In this document: positions 15,917-23,816 of the stretch, piece by piece
How the letters are laid out: every line of letters begins with the position of its first letter
Numbering within the stretch: the stretch's first letter is position 1
Origin: Pirellulales bacterium
GTDB taxonomy: Bacteria; Planctomycetota; Planctomycetia; Pirellulales; Thermoguttaceae
Assembly (NCBI GenBank): GCA_016935315.1
Contig: JAFGRD010000139.1
Coordinates: 1 to 38,613 of the forward strand
Length of the DNA stretch: 38,613 bases
Reading direction: 5' to 3'
Made by a program: the position numbers and the translations under genes
The notes under the pieces: generated by a model
What the model was told of the DNA's origin: nothing
What the model saw: only the letters and a program-made list of their open reading frames with translations
Database searches by the model: none

Positions 15917-16903
15917 ATGATCGTTACCACAAACGAGCTTTTCAGGCACGCCTATGGCAAGTATGCCGTGGGGGCCTACAACATCAACAACCTGGAGCAG
16001 ACCGTCGGCCTGTTTCGCGGGAACCTGGGGAAGTCGAAGTCGAACGACGACCCGACCGACCCGGCCAAGAGTGCTCCGTTTATCCTCCAGATTTCCCGCG
16101 GTGCCCGGGGATACACCGACAAGCGCTTCCTGGAAGCCCTGATTCGCGCCGCCGATCAGATCTTTCCCGAGGTGATCTTCGCGGTGCATCTGGACCACGG
16201 CACCGAAGAGGCCTGCTACGACTGCATTGATAGCGGCTTCTACAGCTCGGTGATGATCGACGCCTCGCACGAGGAGTTGCCGAAGAACATCGAGATTACC
16301 AAGCGGGTGGTGGAGCGGGCCCATGCGAAGGGCATCGTGGTGGAGGCCGAATTGGGCCAGCTCGGCGGCGTTGAGGAAGACATCGTCGGCAGCGTCTGTC
16401 TGACCGAACCCGACCAGGCCGTCGAATTCGTCGAAAAGAGCGGCTGCGATTCGCTGGCCGTGGCCATCGGCACCTCGCACGGGGCCTACAAGTTTGCCGG
16501 CTCCCAGGGCCTGCACTTCGACGTCCTGGAGAAGATCCAGAATGTGCTGCCGGAGGCCTTCCCGCTGGTGATGCACGGCTCCAGCAGCGTGCCCAAGGAG
16601 TGGGTCGATCGGATCAACGCCGCCGGCGGCCAGATGAAAAGCACCAGCGGCGTGAACGAGGACCAGTACCTGCCGGCGGCCAAGCTGGGCGTCTGCAAGG
16701 TGAATATCGACACCGACGGCCGGCTCGTCTGGTGTGCCATCCACCGCGAGTCGTTCCGCGACGACCCGGAGAACTTCGATCTGCGGCCGCCCGGCAAGCT
16801 CTTCATGCCGGCCTACGCCGACTACATCGTCCACAAGAACGGCAAGCTCGGTTCAGCCGGCCAACTGGAGGGCGTACGCCGGATGCTCGCCGAGGGGAAA
16901 TAG
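15917..16903 (+). CDS. fba: Class II fructose-bisphosphate aldolase
   Basis: Cleaves fructose-1,6-bisphosphate to dihydroxyacetone phosphate and glyceraldehyde-3-phosphate, in both glycolysis and gluconeogenesis. It is a zinc-dependent class II enzyme of 328 aa. The start at 15917 has GAGAGGTGA upstream (about 10 nt) and begins MIVTTNELFRHAYGKYAVGAYNINN, the usual N-terminus; the ATG 30 nt earlier adds unrelated residues. The zinc and catalytic segment VHLDHGT and the later VVEAELGQLGG and VMHGSSS segments are present. It is transcribed alone, divergent from the kds operon, and ends at a good terminator. It provides hexose phosphate used by glgC and envelope sugar pathways. Confidence 0.95.
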   Translation: MIVTTNELFRHAYGKYAVGAYNINNLEQTVGLFRGNLGKSKSNDDPTDPAKSAPFILQISRGARGYTDKRFLEALIRAADQIFPEVIFAVHLDHGTEEACYDCIDSGFYSSVMIDASHEELPKNIEITKRVVERAHAKGIVVEAELGQLGGVEEDIVGSVCLTEPDQAVEFVEKSGCDSLAVAIGTSHGAYKFAGSQGLHFDVLEKIQNVLPEAFPLVMHGSSSVPKEWVDRINAAGGQMKSTSGVNEDQYLPAAKLGVCKVNIDTDGRLVWCAIHRESFRDDPENFDLRPPGKLFMPAYADYIVHKNGKLGSAGQLEGVRRMLAEGK

Positions 16904-16929
16904 GCCGCGCGGTTGCGTGGGACCTCCTT

Positions 16930-16983
16930 GAGTCCACGGGTAGCTCTGCCCCCCCTCAGATGCCGCCCGTGGGCTCGCTTTTT
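16930..16983 (+). terminator. Intrinsic terminator of the aldolase gene
   Basis: GAGTCCACGGG (16930-16940) pairs with CCCGTGGGCTC (16966-16976) over 11 bp with one wobble pair, followed by GCTTTTT. It begins 27 nt after the aldolase stop, between convergent genes. The 25-nt loop is unusually long. Confidence 0.75.
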
Positions 16984-17000
16984 GCGCTGCGCCGGGTGGC

Positions 17001-17864
17001 CTACTCTTCCAGTTGCAGCACTTCCGGCGGGCTGAACAGACCGTCTTGCTGCGTCTGGGCCAGCCTGATCAGCAACAGCTTCTGCTCAAGCCGGCCGTTG
17101 TCTTCGGTAAAGAAATGGTGGCCGAGGCTGCCGGGCAGATCCGGCAGGCTGCAAATCACCAGCATGTTGCCGGGCGCAAGCGTCGCCGAGACGCCCAACT
17201 CGTCGAATACGCGACGCGGCTTGCCCGGTTCCAGACGCCACATCCCTTGCCGGGCTACAAACGTCTGTCGCACTTCGTCGTGATGCAGCTCGGGCACCAG
17301 TTCCACCCGGACACGGCCGTCTTGCTGCGGAAAGCTCTTCAGCGCCAACATGGCCTGGGCCTGGCAGTAGGTCTGGCCACACAGCTCCCCCGGCTCTTTC
17401 AACAGCACGGGCAGTTGATCGTAGATGCCCGAGGCGACGATCTCGCCCCGTCGGCCCTTGCGGATTTGCAGGTGGCGCCGCAACACGCGCGGCTGGGGCT
17501 CGGTGTCGGTCAGATCGGTTTGTCCGGCCCCGGCGCCGGGCGACGGTTTGCCCTCCAGCTCGAGAAGTCTCGACAACAGCGTGGGGACATGGCCGTCGAT
17601 CAGCCCGATGCGAAACCCGTTTCGCCACAGACGCTGCCGCAAGTCGACCGGAAAGTGTTGCTCATCCACCTCCTGCCACAGGGTGCCGTTGATCTCCGGG
17701 TCGCCGAAGGGGAAACGGGCGAAGAAGATCTCCAGCACGACGCTGTCGGCCGACATTTGCGAAGGCTCGAGGGGCGAGTTGCCCTTCTTTGCGGGGGCAG
17801 TGCATCCTGCCAAGCAGAGGGCGGATGCCAACAGCAACAGAGTTCGTCCCGGCGAGGGTGGCAT
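17001..17864 (-). CDS. Predicted lipoprotein of unknown function
   Basis: A 287-aa protein whose N-terminus reads MPPSPGRTLLLLASALCLAGC, with the lipobox LAGC giving Cys at residue 21. It should be lipid-anchored after cleavage by signal peptidase II. The start at 17864 fits the signal peptide; a longer in-frame version would bury it. The mature part is a mixed alpha/beta-looking sequence with no motif I can place. It contains SADSVVLEIFFARFPFGDPEING, a Cys pair in LCGQTYCQ and the segment LAPGNMLVICSLPDLPGSLGHHFFT. It sits 78 bp downstream of the metallopeptidase-like gene on the same strand and converges on the aldolase gene. I do not recognise the family. It may be a planctomycete-conserved envelope protein. 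Confidence 0.75.
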   Translation of the reverse strand: MPPSPGRTLLLLASALCLAGCTAPAKKGNSPLEPSQMSADSVVLEIFFARFPFGDPEINGTLWQEVDEQHFPVDLRQRLWRNGFRIGLIDGHVPTLLSRLLELEGKPSPGAGAGQTDLTDTEPQPRVLRRHLQIRKGRRGEIVASGIYDQLPVLLKEPGELCGQTYCQAQAMLALKSFPQQDGRVRVELVPELHHDEVRQTFVARQGMWRLEPGKPRRVFDELGVSATLAPGNMLVICSLPDLPGSLGHHFFTEDNGRLEQKLLLIRLAQTQQDGLFSPPEVLQLEE

Positions 17865-17942
17865 ACGACGCGTGCAGACGAGCGGGAAGTGGCGATCGAT
17901 CGGCGTGCGGAGGGTAGTCGCCCGGACGCGGCATGTCAATGG

Positions 17943-18581
17943 CTACTGGACGGGAATCAGCTTCGGCGAGGGGAACTTTCGGCCGTGGACGTGGCCGTGC
18001 CGGGTGGTCAGCTCGCGAAAATCGTCGCGCAGAAACGCCCACACCGATTCCGCCGGTTCGTCGGCGAGCCACCGCCGCAAAAGCGTCTCGACCTGGGTGT
18101 CGTACCGCTTCTGCGACGCGCCATGGGCGAAACAGCGGCCGCCGAAGCGTCGCACGTCACCGTCGAATTGCGGCCCGATGTGCCACAACTCGTGGACGAC
18201 CGTGGTCAGCTTCTCGCGAAGCGGAAGATCCAAGAACCGGGGGAGATAGAAATTCAGGATGTACAGCATCTCGCGGCCCGAGGCGTCGTAGAGCCGCTGG
18301 ACGCCCCATTTCCGACCGCGGCGGACCGTGTGCAATGCTCCGCCGGCAAACCGCATCGGGGTCAGCGAGGCGTACATCCCGAAGGGGGACGCCTTGCGGG
18401 CTTGCGAGAAGCCGACGGCCACCCGATCCATATCGACGTGTCGCAGCCGGCCCACGCGAGTGACCATGTCGTCGCAGAGGCGACGCATGTGGAGGGTGAA
18501 ATCGAATCCGGCCGGCCGTCCCTCGCCGGCCAGCGAGGGGCGGTTGCCGTGGCGGGAATTCCGTTGCCGGGCCAGACTCAT
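17943..18581 (-). CDS. Putative zinc metallopeptidase (HExxH)
   Basis: A 212-aa protein with VVHELWHIGPQFDGD, a gluzincin-like HExxH signature for zinc binding and catalysis; a further acidic or histidine ligand probably lies downstream (RRFGGRCFAHG). It has no signal peptide, so it is probably cytoplasmic. The start at 18581 has AGGAGG 9 nt upstream; the frame is open further upstream, but that part overlaps rplQ and is unlike a protein. The AGGAG lies in the loop of a perfect 6-bp hairpin. It follows rplQ by 109 bp on the same strand and precedes the lipoprotein gene. The protein resembles small predicted metallopeptidases known only from genomes. The substrate is unknown. Confidence 0.72.
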   Translation of the reverse strand: MSLARQRNSRHGNRPSLAGEGRPAGFDFTLHMRRLCDDMVTRVGRLRHVDMDRVAVGFSQARKASPFGMYASLTPMRFAGGALHTVRRGRKWGVQRLYDASGREMLYILNFYLPRFLDLPLREKLTTVVHELWHIGPQFDGDVRRFGGRCFAHGASQKRYDTQVETLLRRWLADEPAESVWAFLRDDFRELTTRHGHVHGRKFPSPKLIPVQ

Positions 18582-18585
18582 GCAG

Positions 18586-18602
18586 GATCCCCTCCTGGGA
18601 TC
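18586..18602 (-). promoter_or_regulatory. Hairpin presenting the Shine-Dalgarno sequence of the metallopeptidase gene
   Basis: On the minus strand GATCCC and GGGATC form a perfect 6-bp stem around the 5-nt loop AGGAG, the core of the ribosome binding site. The ATG follows at 18581. The stem could tune translation of this gene separately from the ribosomal operon ahead of it. Confidence 0.45.
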
Positions 18603-18644
18603 ACAGCCATCGGCTTCGTCGGGGCCTTTCAAGAAACAAGCTGA

Positions 18645-18690
18645 ACGTACACGAAAAAAGAAAGACGGACCGCAGCCTAGGGGCCGGCGA
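18645..18690 (-). terminator. Possible terminator after rplQ
   Basis: Just after the rplQ stop the minus strand has a GC-rich segment that can form a weak stem (GCC/GGC and CCG/CGG pairs), then the T-rich run TCTTTCTTTTTT. The stem is imperfect, so termination of the ribosomal transcript here is only a possibility. Read-through into the metallopeptidase gene is equally open. Confidence 0.3.
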
Positions 18691-19389
18691 CTACTTCTCG
18701 TCCTGCTCTTCATCCGCCCCCGCGGCCGCATCGGCTTCGGCGTTGTCGGGTTCGACTTCGCTGGTCTCGGCCGCGCCAGTCTCGACCTGCGGCGGTTGCG
18801 ATTCGTTCTCGACGGTTGGTTCCGTCTCGGGCTCGAAGGCGGGCTTGGGGGCCTTCCTTCGCTTGCGGTCGTGGGTGCCGACGAATTCCAGCAGTGCTTG
18901 CGGACCGGCGTCGCCGAGCCGCGGCTGGGCCAGGCGGAGCACGCGGGTGTAACCGCCGTTGCGGTCCTCGAATCGCGGCGCGATCTCGTCGAAGAGGATT
19001 CGCACAGCCTGCTTGTCGCCGAGAAGCTTGAGTGCCCGACGCCGGGCAGCCACCACCGGAGCGATCGTCTGGTTCCACTCCCGCCATTGCTCGCTGCCGC
19101 GCCACGTGCGCCACTGCTGGCTGTTGCGTTCGGCGTCGGGTTCGAGGCGGTCGGCGGCCGCCTGGTGGGGCAACGCGCGGCGGGCGATCGTGATGCATCG
19201 CTCGACCAGCGGGCGCACCTCCTTGGCCTTCGCGAGCGTGGTGACGATCCGCCCCTTCACCTTGGGTGCATTCTCGTCGGTTTCCGCGTCGCGCTCGGTC
19301 AAGAACAGGGCACTGGCCAGGTTCCGCAACAGGGCTCGTTGGTGGTTCGGATTGCGGCCGAACTTACGGCCTCGTTTTCGATGTCGCAT
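18691..19389 (-). CDS. rplQ: 50S ribosomal protein L17, extended form
   Basis: Large-subunit protein near the peptide exit tunnel. The start at 19389 gives the canonical MRHRKRGRKFGRNPNHQRALLRNL. The protein is 232 aa, almost twice the 127 aa of E. coli. Compared from memory with E. coli, there is an insertion of about 13 aa after ALFLTER and one of about 45 aa (rich in Arg, Gln and Trp, including QQWRTWRGSEQWREW) before the conserved RRRALKLLGDKQAVRILFDEIAPRF. The C-terminal tail of about 65 aa is strongly acidic. The core segment NGGYTRVLRLAQPRLGDAGPQALLEFV is intact. It is the last gene of the S10-spc-alpha cluster, 40 bp after rpoA, with no clear Shine-Dalgarno sequence. Confidence 0.96.
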   Translation of the reverse strand: MRHRKRGRKFGRNPNHQRALLRNLASALFLTERDAETDENAPKVKGRIVTTLAKAKEVRPLVERCITIARRALPHQAAADRLEPDAERNSQQWRTWRGSEQWREWNQTIAPVVAARRRALKLLGDKQAVRILFDEIAPRFEDRNGGYTRVLRLAQPRLGDAGPQALLEFVGTHDRKRRKAPKPAFEPETEPTVENESQPPQVETGAAETSEVEPDNAEADAAAGADEEQDEK

Positions 19390-19429
19390 GGCTATCGTGT
19401 TTCGTTTCAGGAGGGCTTCGCCGTGCCGA

Positions 19430-20428
19430 TCAGAACGAGCTGGCGGGAGTGGGCGGCAGCCGCATCCCCAAATGCAGCCCGATGTCGGACAGCTTCTCGC
19501 GCACCTCGGCAAGCGTCGTCTCGCCGAAATTACGGACTTCCAGCAACTGGTCTTCCGTGCGGATCACCAAGTCCCGGACCGTGTTAATGTGTTCCGACTC
19601 CAGGCAGTTGGTCGCCCGAACCGACAGGTCCAACTCCGCCAGACTCATCGCCAGCTTCGTTTCCGTGGCCTGGTCCAGGCCGGAACTGGCGCCGGTGCGG
19701 GATTCGGCGTGCACCATCGGACCCAACTCGGTGTATTGCACGAACGGGTTGAGGTGTTTCCGCAGGATCTTGGCCGATTCGACCAGGGCCAGTTCGGGCG
19801 ATACCGAACCGTCGGTCCAGATCTCCAGGGTCAGCTTGTCGTAGTTGGTCTTCTGCCCCACCCGCGTCTCCTCGACCTCGTAGCGGACTCGCACCACCGG
19901 GCTGAAGGCCGCGTCGACCAGAATGATGCCGATTTCCTGGGGTTGGGGCGTGTGCTCGGTCGCCGGGACGTAACCCCGGCCGTTCTCCACCACCATCTCC
20001 AGCAGGAAAGACACGTCGCCGGTCAAGGTGGTGATCACGTGATCCTTGTTGATCACCTCCACCTGATCGTCGGTTTGCACATCGGCGCCGGTGACCACAC
20101 CGGCGGCGTTCTTTTCGATCCGAACCACGCGGGTCTGGTCGCTGTGGTTCTTGACCACCAACGACTTGACGTTCAGCACGATGTCGGTCACGTCTTCCAC
20201 CACGCCCGATAGCGTGCTGAACTCGTGCTGAGCCCCGTGCAGCTTGATCTGGGTCACAGCGCTGCCTTCCAGGCTGCTGAGCAAGATGCGGCGGAGACTG
20301 TTGCCGACCGTCACGCCGAACCCACGTTCGAACGGTTCGACGGTGAACCGGCCGTAGGTGGCCGACAGGGTGGACCGATCGGCGATGACTTGACTGGGCA
20401 ACTCGAGTCCGCGCCAACGAATACGCAT
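19430..20428 (-). CDS. rpoA: DNA-directed RNA polymerase subunit alpha
   Basis: A 332-aa alpha subunit, normal in length. The N-terminal domain, which dimerises and nucleates polymerase assembly, contains [28 protein letters not shown]. The C-terminal domain, which binds UP elements and activators, has the helix-hairpin-helix segments [24 protein letters not shown] and [22 protein letters not shown] lies 6 nt before the ATG. The gene is between rpsD and rplQ, the standard alpha-operon order. Confidence 0.98.
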   Translation of the reverse strand: MRIRWRGLELPSQVIADRSTLSATYGRFTVEPFERGFGVTVGNSLRRILLSSLEGSAVTQIKLHGAQHEFSTLSGVVEDVTDIVLNVKSLVVKNHSDQTRVVRIEKNAAGVVTGADVQTDDQVEVINKDHVITTLTGDVSFLLEMVVENGRGYVPATEHTPQPQEIGIILVDAAFSPVVRVRYEVEETRVGQKTNYDKLTLEIWTDGSVSPELALVESAKILRKHLNPFVQYTELGPMVHAESRTGASSGLDQATETKLAMSLAELDLSVRATNCLESEHINTVRDLVIRTEDQLLEVRNFGETTLAEVREKLSDIGLHLGMRLPPTPASSF

Positions 20429-20480
20429 AGGAAGCCTCCGATTCCAATTGTCTTGCGGCTGAGGTAGCAGCTGACCGGTT

Positions 20481-21107
20481 CTACTTGGAACAAAGCTCCA
20501 CGATCAGTTGGGTCTGAACGGGAATCGACACGTCTTCGGCTTCCGGCAACCGGAGCACGTGCCCTTCCGGCTGCGGCCCCTGGATCAGGGAAAGAAACTC
20601 GGGAACTTCGCGAGCAGACTCCTCCAGGCTGGCCTGGACCCACTGGAGGCTCTTCGGACGATCCTTTACCCCGATGACGTCGCCGGGCCGGGTCAAGCAG
20701 CTGGCCACGTCCACGCACCGCCCGTTGACGGTGATGTGTCCGTGGTTGACCATCATGCGGGCCTGGGCCCGCGACTGGCCGAAACCGAGCCGGCAGACGA
20801 CGTTGTCGAGCCGGCGCTCCAACAGGCTCATCAACACCTCGCCCGTGTTGCCTTTGGCCCGCTCGGCCGCGTCGAAGTACTTGCGGAACTGGCGTTCCAG
20901 CACGCCGTAATATCGCTTCACCTTCTGCTTTTCGCGCAGATGGATGCCGTAGTCGGTCAGCTTGCCGCGCCGGAAAACGTTCATTCCCGGCGCCGATTCC
21001 CGGCGCTCGAAGGCGCACTTCGGCGTATCGCAGCGGACTCCCTTGAGGAACAGCTTGGCGCCCTCGCGGCGACACATCCGACAGACGGGTCCAGTTACAC
21101 GAGCCAT
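20481..21107 (-). CDS. rpsD: 30S ribosomal protein S4
   Basis: Primary 16S rRNA binding protein that starts assembly of the 30S 5' domain, and part of the mRNA entry site. The protein is 208 aa from 21107, chosen because GAGG is 6 nt upstream and [10 protein letters not shown] is the family start. It is a zinc-type (C+) S4: CRMC near residue 9 and CDTPKC near residue 26 give four cysteines. The S4 RNA-binding domain follows with [32 protein letters not shown]. In E. coli S4 represses its own operon; no equivalent pseudoknot was identified here. Confidence 0.97.
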   Translation of the reverse strand: MARVTGPVCRMCRREGAKLFLKGVRCDTPKCAFERRESAPGMNVFRRGKLTDYGIHLREKQKVKRYYGVLERQFRKYFDAAERAKGNTGEVLMSLLERRLDNVVCRLGFGQSRAQARMMVNHGHITVNGRCVDVASCLTRPGDVIGVKDRPKSLQWVQASLEESAREVPEFLSLIQGPQPEGHVLRLPEAEDVSIPVQTQLIVELCSK

Positions 21108-21195
21108 TCTCGGCCTCACTCCAAGCCAAATGTTTTGCTTCGGTACGAAAACGCTTCTTCCGGCGGCGTGGCAGGCGGGGTGACCGCGGCGGCGA

Positions 21196-21576
21196 TCAGA
21201 CGCGACGGCGCTTCTTCGGACGACAGCCGTTATGTGGCAACGGGGTCACGTCTTCGATCGACTTGATCTTCAACCCGGCCGATTGCAGCGCCGTGATCGC
21301 ACTCTCCCGACCGCTCCCCGGTCCCTTCACTTTCACGTCGACCTCTTTCATGCCGTACTTGGCGGCCTTATCGGCGACCTGCTGCGCGGCCGACTGGCCG
21401 GCAAACGGCGTACTCTTGCGACTCCCCTTGAAGCCGCTTGTGCCGGCGCTGGCCCAGCAGAGCGTGTCTCCCTTGGTGTCGGTAATCGTGATCGTCGTGT
21501 TGTTGAACGTCGCCTTGACGTGGGCCACACCCACCGTCACGTTGCGACGGACCTTGCGTCGTTTCGCTTTGGCCAC
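21196..21576 (-). CDS. rpsK: 30S ribosomal protein S11
   Basis: A 126-aa protein of the 30S platform, contacting the Shine-Dalgarno helix region. It starts with GTG at 21576, preceded by GGGAG about 10 nt away. Family segments are [42 protein letters not shown] and the end [15 protein letters not shown]. It lies between rpsM and rpsD in standard order. Confidence 0.97.
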   Translation of the reverse strand: MAKAKRRKVRRNVTVGVAHVKATFNNTTITITDTKGDTLCWASAGTSGFKGSRKSTPFAGQSAAQQVADKAAKYGMKEVDVKVKGPGSGRESAITALQSAGLKIKSIEDVTPLPHNGCRPKKRRRV

Positions 21577-21613
21577 CGTATCTTCACTCCCTCAACAGGA
21601 TGGTTTGGTCCGC

Positions 21614-21997
21614 TTAGCGCAGATCCTTCACGCCCTTCTTGCCGGCCACGGTCTTCTTGGGACCTTTGCGGGTTCGCGCGTTGGTGCGCGTCCGCTGACC
21701 GCGGACCGGCAGCCCACGGCGGTGGCGCAGCCCCCGATAGCAGCCGATATCCCGCAACCGGATGATGTTCTGGTTCCGTTGCCGCCGCAATTGCCCTTCG
21801 ACCACGTAGTCCTTGTCCAAGAGGGCCGCCAACCGGGCCAATTCGTCCTCGCGCAAATCGCGCGCCCGAACCTGGGGGGCGATCCCCGCCTTGTGGCAGA
21901 GAATCCGGGCCGTCCTGGGACCCACACCATAGAGGTACGTCAGCGAGATCGCCGTCGGGCGGTCGTTGGGGATATCAACACCTAGCAAACGCGGCAT
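21614..21997 (-). CDS. rpsM: 30S ribosomal protein S13
   Basis: A 127-aa protein of the 30S head that bridges to the large subunit and contacts P-site tRNA through its basic tail. AGGAG lies 9 nt before the ATG. It begins MPRLLGVDIPNDRPTAISLTYLYGVG with the helix-hairpin-helix region, and ends with RGLPVRGQRTRTNARTRKGP and a lysine-rich tail. It follows rpmJ by 37 bp. Confidence 0.97.
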   Translation of the reverse strand: MPRLLGVDIPNDRPTAISLTYLYGVGPRTARILCHKAGIAPQVRARDLREDELARLAALLDKDYVVEGQLRRQRNQNIIRLRDIGCYRGLRHRRGLPVRGQRTRTNARTRKGPKKTVAGKKGVKDLR

Positions 21998-22034
21998 GCT
22001 TACACTCTCCTACCGGCGAAACCAGCCCGAACAC

Positions 22035-22148
22035 TCAGCCCTGACGCTGCTTGTGACGCGGGTTCGAACAGACCACGTACACCACGCCCCGACGGCGGAC
22101 GATCTTGCAGTTCTCACAAATCCGCTTCACACTGGCACGAACTTTCAT
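22035..22148 (-). CDS. rpmJ: 50S ribosomal protein L36
   Basis: A 37-aa protein, [15 protein letters not shown] at the start and [11 protein letters not shown] at the end. It is the zinc-binding type, with C-x2-C (CENC), a third Cys and a His as ligands. It occupies the 30 nm-scale core of the 50S near the base of the L7/L12 stalk. The start at 22148 is the only ATG. It opens the alpha-operon part of the cluster after a 244-bp spacer; infA, which commonly lies between map and rpmJ, is absent. Confidence 0.95.
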   Translation of the reverse strand: MKVRASVKRICENCKIVRRRGVVYVVCSNPRHKQRQG

Positions 22149-22191
22149 GGCACACTACGGGCTATTTTATTTTCGAGGGGCAAAGCACCTC

Positions 22192-22221
22192 AGTATAATG
22201 GCTCGGGCCTTGCCCCTACAA
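22192..22221 (-). promoter_or_regulatory. Candidate promoter of rpmJ-rpsM-rpsK-rpsD-rpoA-rplQ, with a flanking inverted repeat
   Basis: The minus strand has TTGTAG (22221-22216), an 18-bp spacer and TATACT (22197-22192). The predicted start is near 22185, about 37 nt before rpmJ. A 7-bp inverted repeat, GGGGCAA (22177-22183) and TTGCCCC (22210-22216), brackets the -10 box and could be an operator. A second TTGAAC-17 bp-CATAAT pair lies further upstream. The rest of the map-rpmJ spacer (22149-22392) has two small stems and no gene. Confidence 0.45.
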
Positions 22222-22392
22222 GACCCTCCCGGCAAATAATTATGAGTCGCAGACTCGGTTCGTTCAAGGGCAGAACGAATCGGGCTACTTCACTCGCTTC
22301 GCAGGGCACTGGAAATGCCCCATATCACCCAGGCTTTCTGGGCATCCAGGCCAGCCATCCCGGCGCCGCCAAAAACTGCGTGGCAGAGCGCC

Positions 22393-23190
22393 CTACCACC
22401 CCTCGCCATTCGGGCCGGCCGTCAGCACCAAGGGGCCGGAATCGGTAATCGCCACCGTGTGCTCGAAATGAGCACTGGGACGGCCGTCAGCCGTGACCTG
22501 TGTCCACTGATCCGGCAGGCCCCGCACCTGCTTGGTCCCCAAATTCACCATCGGCTCCACCGCGATCACCAACCCCTCGGCAAGGCGAAAGTCCCCACTG
22601 CGCCGGAAACCCCGGCCGGCAAAATTCGGGACCTGAGGATCCTCATGCATTTCGCGCCCGATTCCATGCCCCACGAACGCCTCGACCACCGACAGCTTGT
22701 GGGACTTGACGAATCGTTCCATTTCGGCGGCCACCTGGCTCCAGCGGCTCCGCTCGCCCATCAGCCGGATGGCCAGTTCCAACACCTGTTTGGTAACCTC
22801 CAGTAGCTGCTGAACCTCGGGCGGGACGGCCCCGACCGCGTGGGTCGTCGCCGCGTCGCCGCACCACCCGTCCAGCTTGCAGCCGATATCGACGCTGACG
22901 ATGTCCCCTTCCTTCACACGACGGTTGCCCGGGATCCCGTGCACCACCTCCTCATTGATCGAGATGCACGTCACGGCGGGAAACGGCAGACCGCCGGGGT
23001 TGGAGTTGGGGAAATTCTTGAACAGCGACTCGGCGTCGTTCTCCCTGAGAAACTGATCGACCGCGGCCTCGATCTCGGCCGTGGCGATGCCCGGCCGAAG
23101 CATCGACGCAACCCGCTGGTGGGCTTCCCAAACCAGTAGGCCGGCCTGGCGCATTCGCTCGATTTCCCGGGGCGATTTCAGGATCTCCAC
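22393..23190 (-). CDS. map: Methionine aminopeptidase, type I
   Basis: Removes the initiator methionine from nascent proteins; a dinuclear metalloenzyme of 265 aa. GTG at 23190 is chosen because AGGAGG is 7 nt upstream; a TTG 6 nt earlier is too close. Metal and substrate ligands are visible: HGIPGNRRVKEGDIVSVDIGCKLDGWCGDAATTHAVG (the two Asp), VEAFVGHGIGREMHEDPQVPN (His), a glutamate in VIAVEPMV and a final glutamate in AHFEHTVAIT. It sits between adk and rpmJ, a common spc-operon arrangement. Confidence 0.97.
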   Translation of the reverse strand: MEILKSPREIERMRQAGLLVWEAHQRVASMLRPGIATAEIEAAVDQFLRENDAESLFKNFPNSNPGGLPFPAVTCISINEEVVHGIPGNRRVKEGDIVSVDIGCKLDGWCGDAATTHAVGAVPPEVQQLLEVTKQVLELAIRLMGERSRWSQVAAEMERFVKSHKLSVVEAFVGHGIGREMHEDPQVPNFAGRGFRRSGDFRLAEGLVIAVEPMVNLGTKQVRGLPDQWTQVTADGRPSAHFEHTVAITDSGPLVLTAGPNGEGW

Positions 23191-23231
23191 GCCCAAGCCT
23201 CCTAGCGTCTGTGGCTGGCTAGCCGAAGCAC

Positions 23232-23792
23232 TCAGCCGCTGATCTTGTCGAGCACGGCTCGGGCACGGGCGAAGATTTCGTCAACGGTGCCCAGACCGTC
23301 GATGCTTTGAAGCAGGTTGCGCTGTTGGTAGTATTGAAGCAGCGGTTCGGTCTGCTCGCGGTACGCTACCAGTCGCTGGCGGATCACCTCGGGGGTATCG
23401 TCGGCCCGGCCGCGGCCGGCCAGCCGCTGGAAGAGTTCTTCCTCGGGCACCTGCAACTCCAGCACGACGTCCAGGGGAGTCTCCTTTTCGGCGAGCATCT
23501 GATCCAGCGCTTCGGCCTGGGCGATGGTCCGCGGGAAACCGTCCAGCAGATAGCCCTGCTGACAGTCGGGCTCGGCCAGTCGTTCGGCGATGATGGCCAC
23601 GATGATTTCGTCGGGCACCAACTCGCCGGCCGACATATACCGGTCGGCCTGTTGGCCGACTTCGGTTTTTGCGTCGCGCGCTGCGCGGAGCATGTCCCCG
23701 GTCGAGAGATGCGCCATTTGGTAGGTTTCGATCAGGCGTTCGGCCTGGGTGCCTTTGCCGGCGCCCGGGGGGCCGATGAAAACGATCCGCAT
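23232..23792 (-). CDS. adk: Adenylate kinase, short-lid form
   Basis: Interconverts ATP + AMP and 2 ADP. The protein is 186 aa; forms with a long lid domain are about 215 aa. The Walker A loop is GPPGAGKGTQAERL at the N-terminus, followed by HLSTGDMLRAA for AMP binding and GYLLDGFPRTIAQAEAL. The lid is reduced to RLAGRGRADDTPEVIRQRL and has no zinc cysteines. AAGGA lies 8 nt before the ATG and the gene follows secY by 24 bp. Confidence 0.97.
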   Translation of the reverse strand: MRIVFIGPPGAGKGTQAERLIETYQMAHLSTGDMLRAARDAKTEVGQQADRYMSAGELVPDEIIVAIIAERLAEPDCQQGYLLDGFPRTIAQAEALDQMLAEKETPLDVVLELQVPEEELFQRLAGRGRADDTPEVIRQRLVAYREQTEPLLQYYQQRNLLQSIDGLGTVDEIFARARAVLDKISG

Positions 23793-23816
23793 GGTGCTTA
23801 TCCTTCGGTCTGACGA

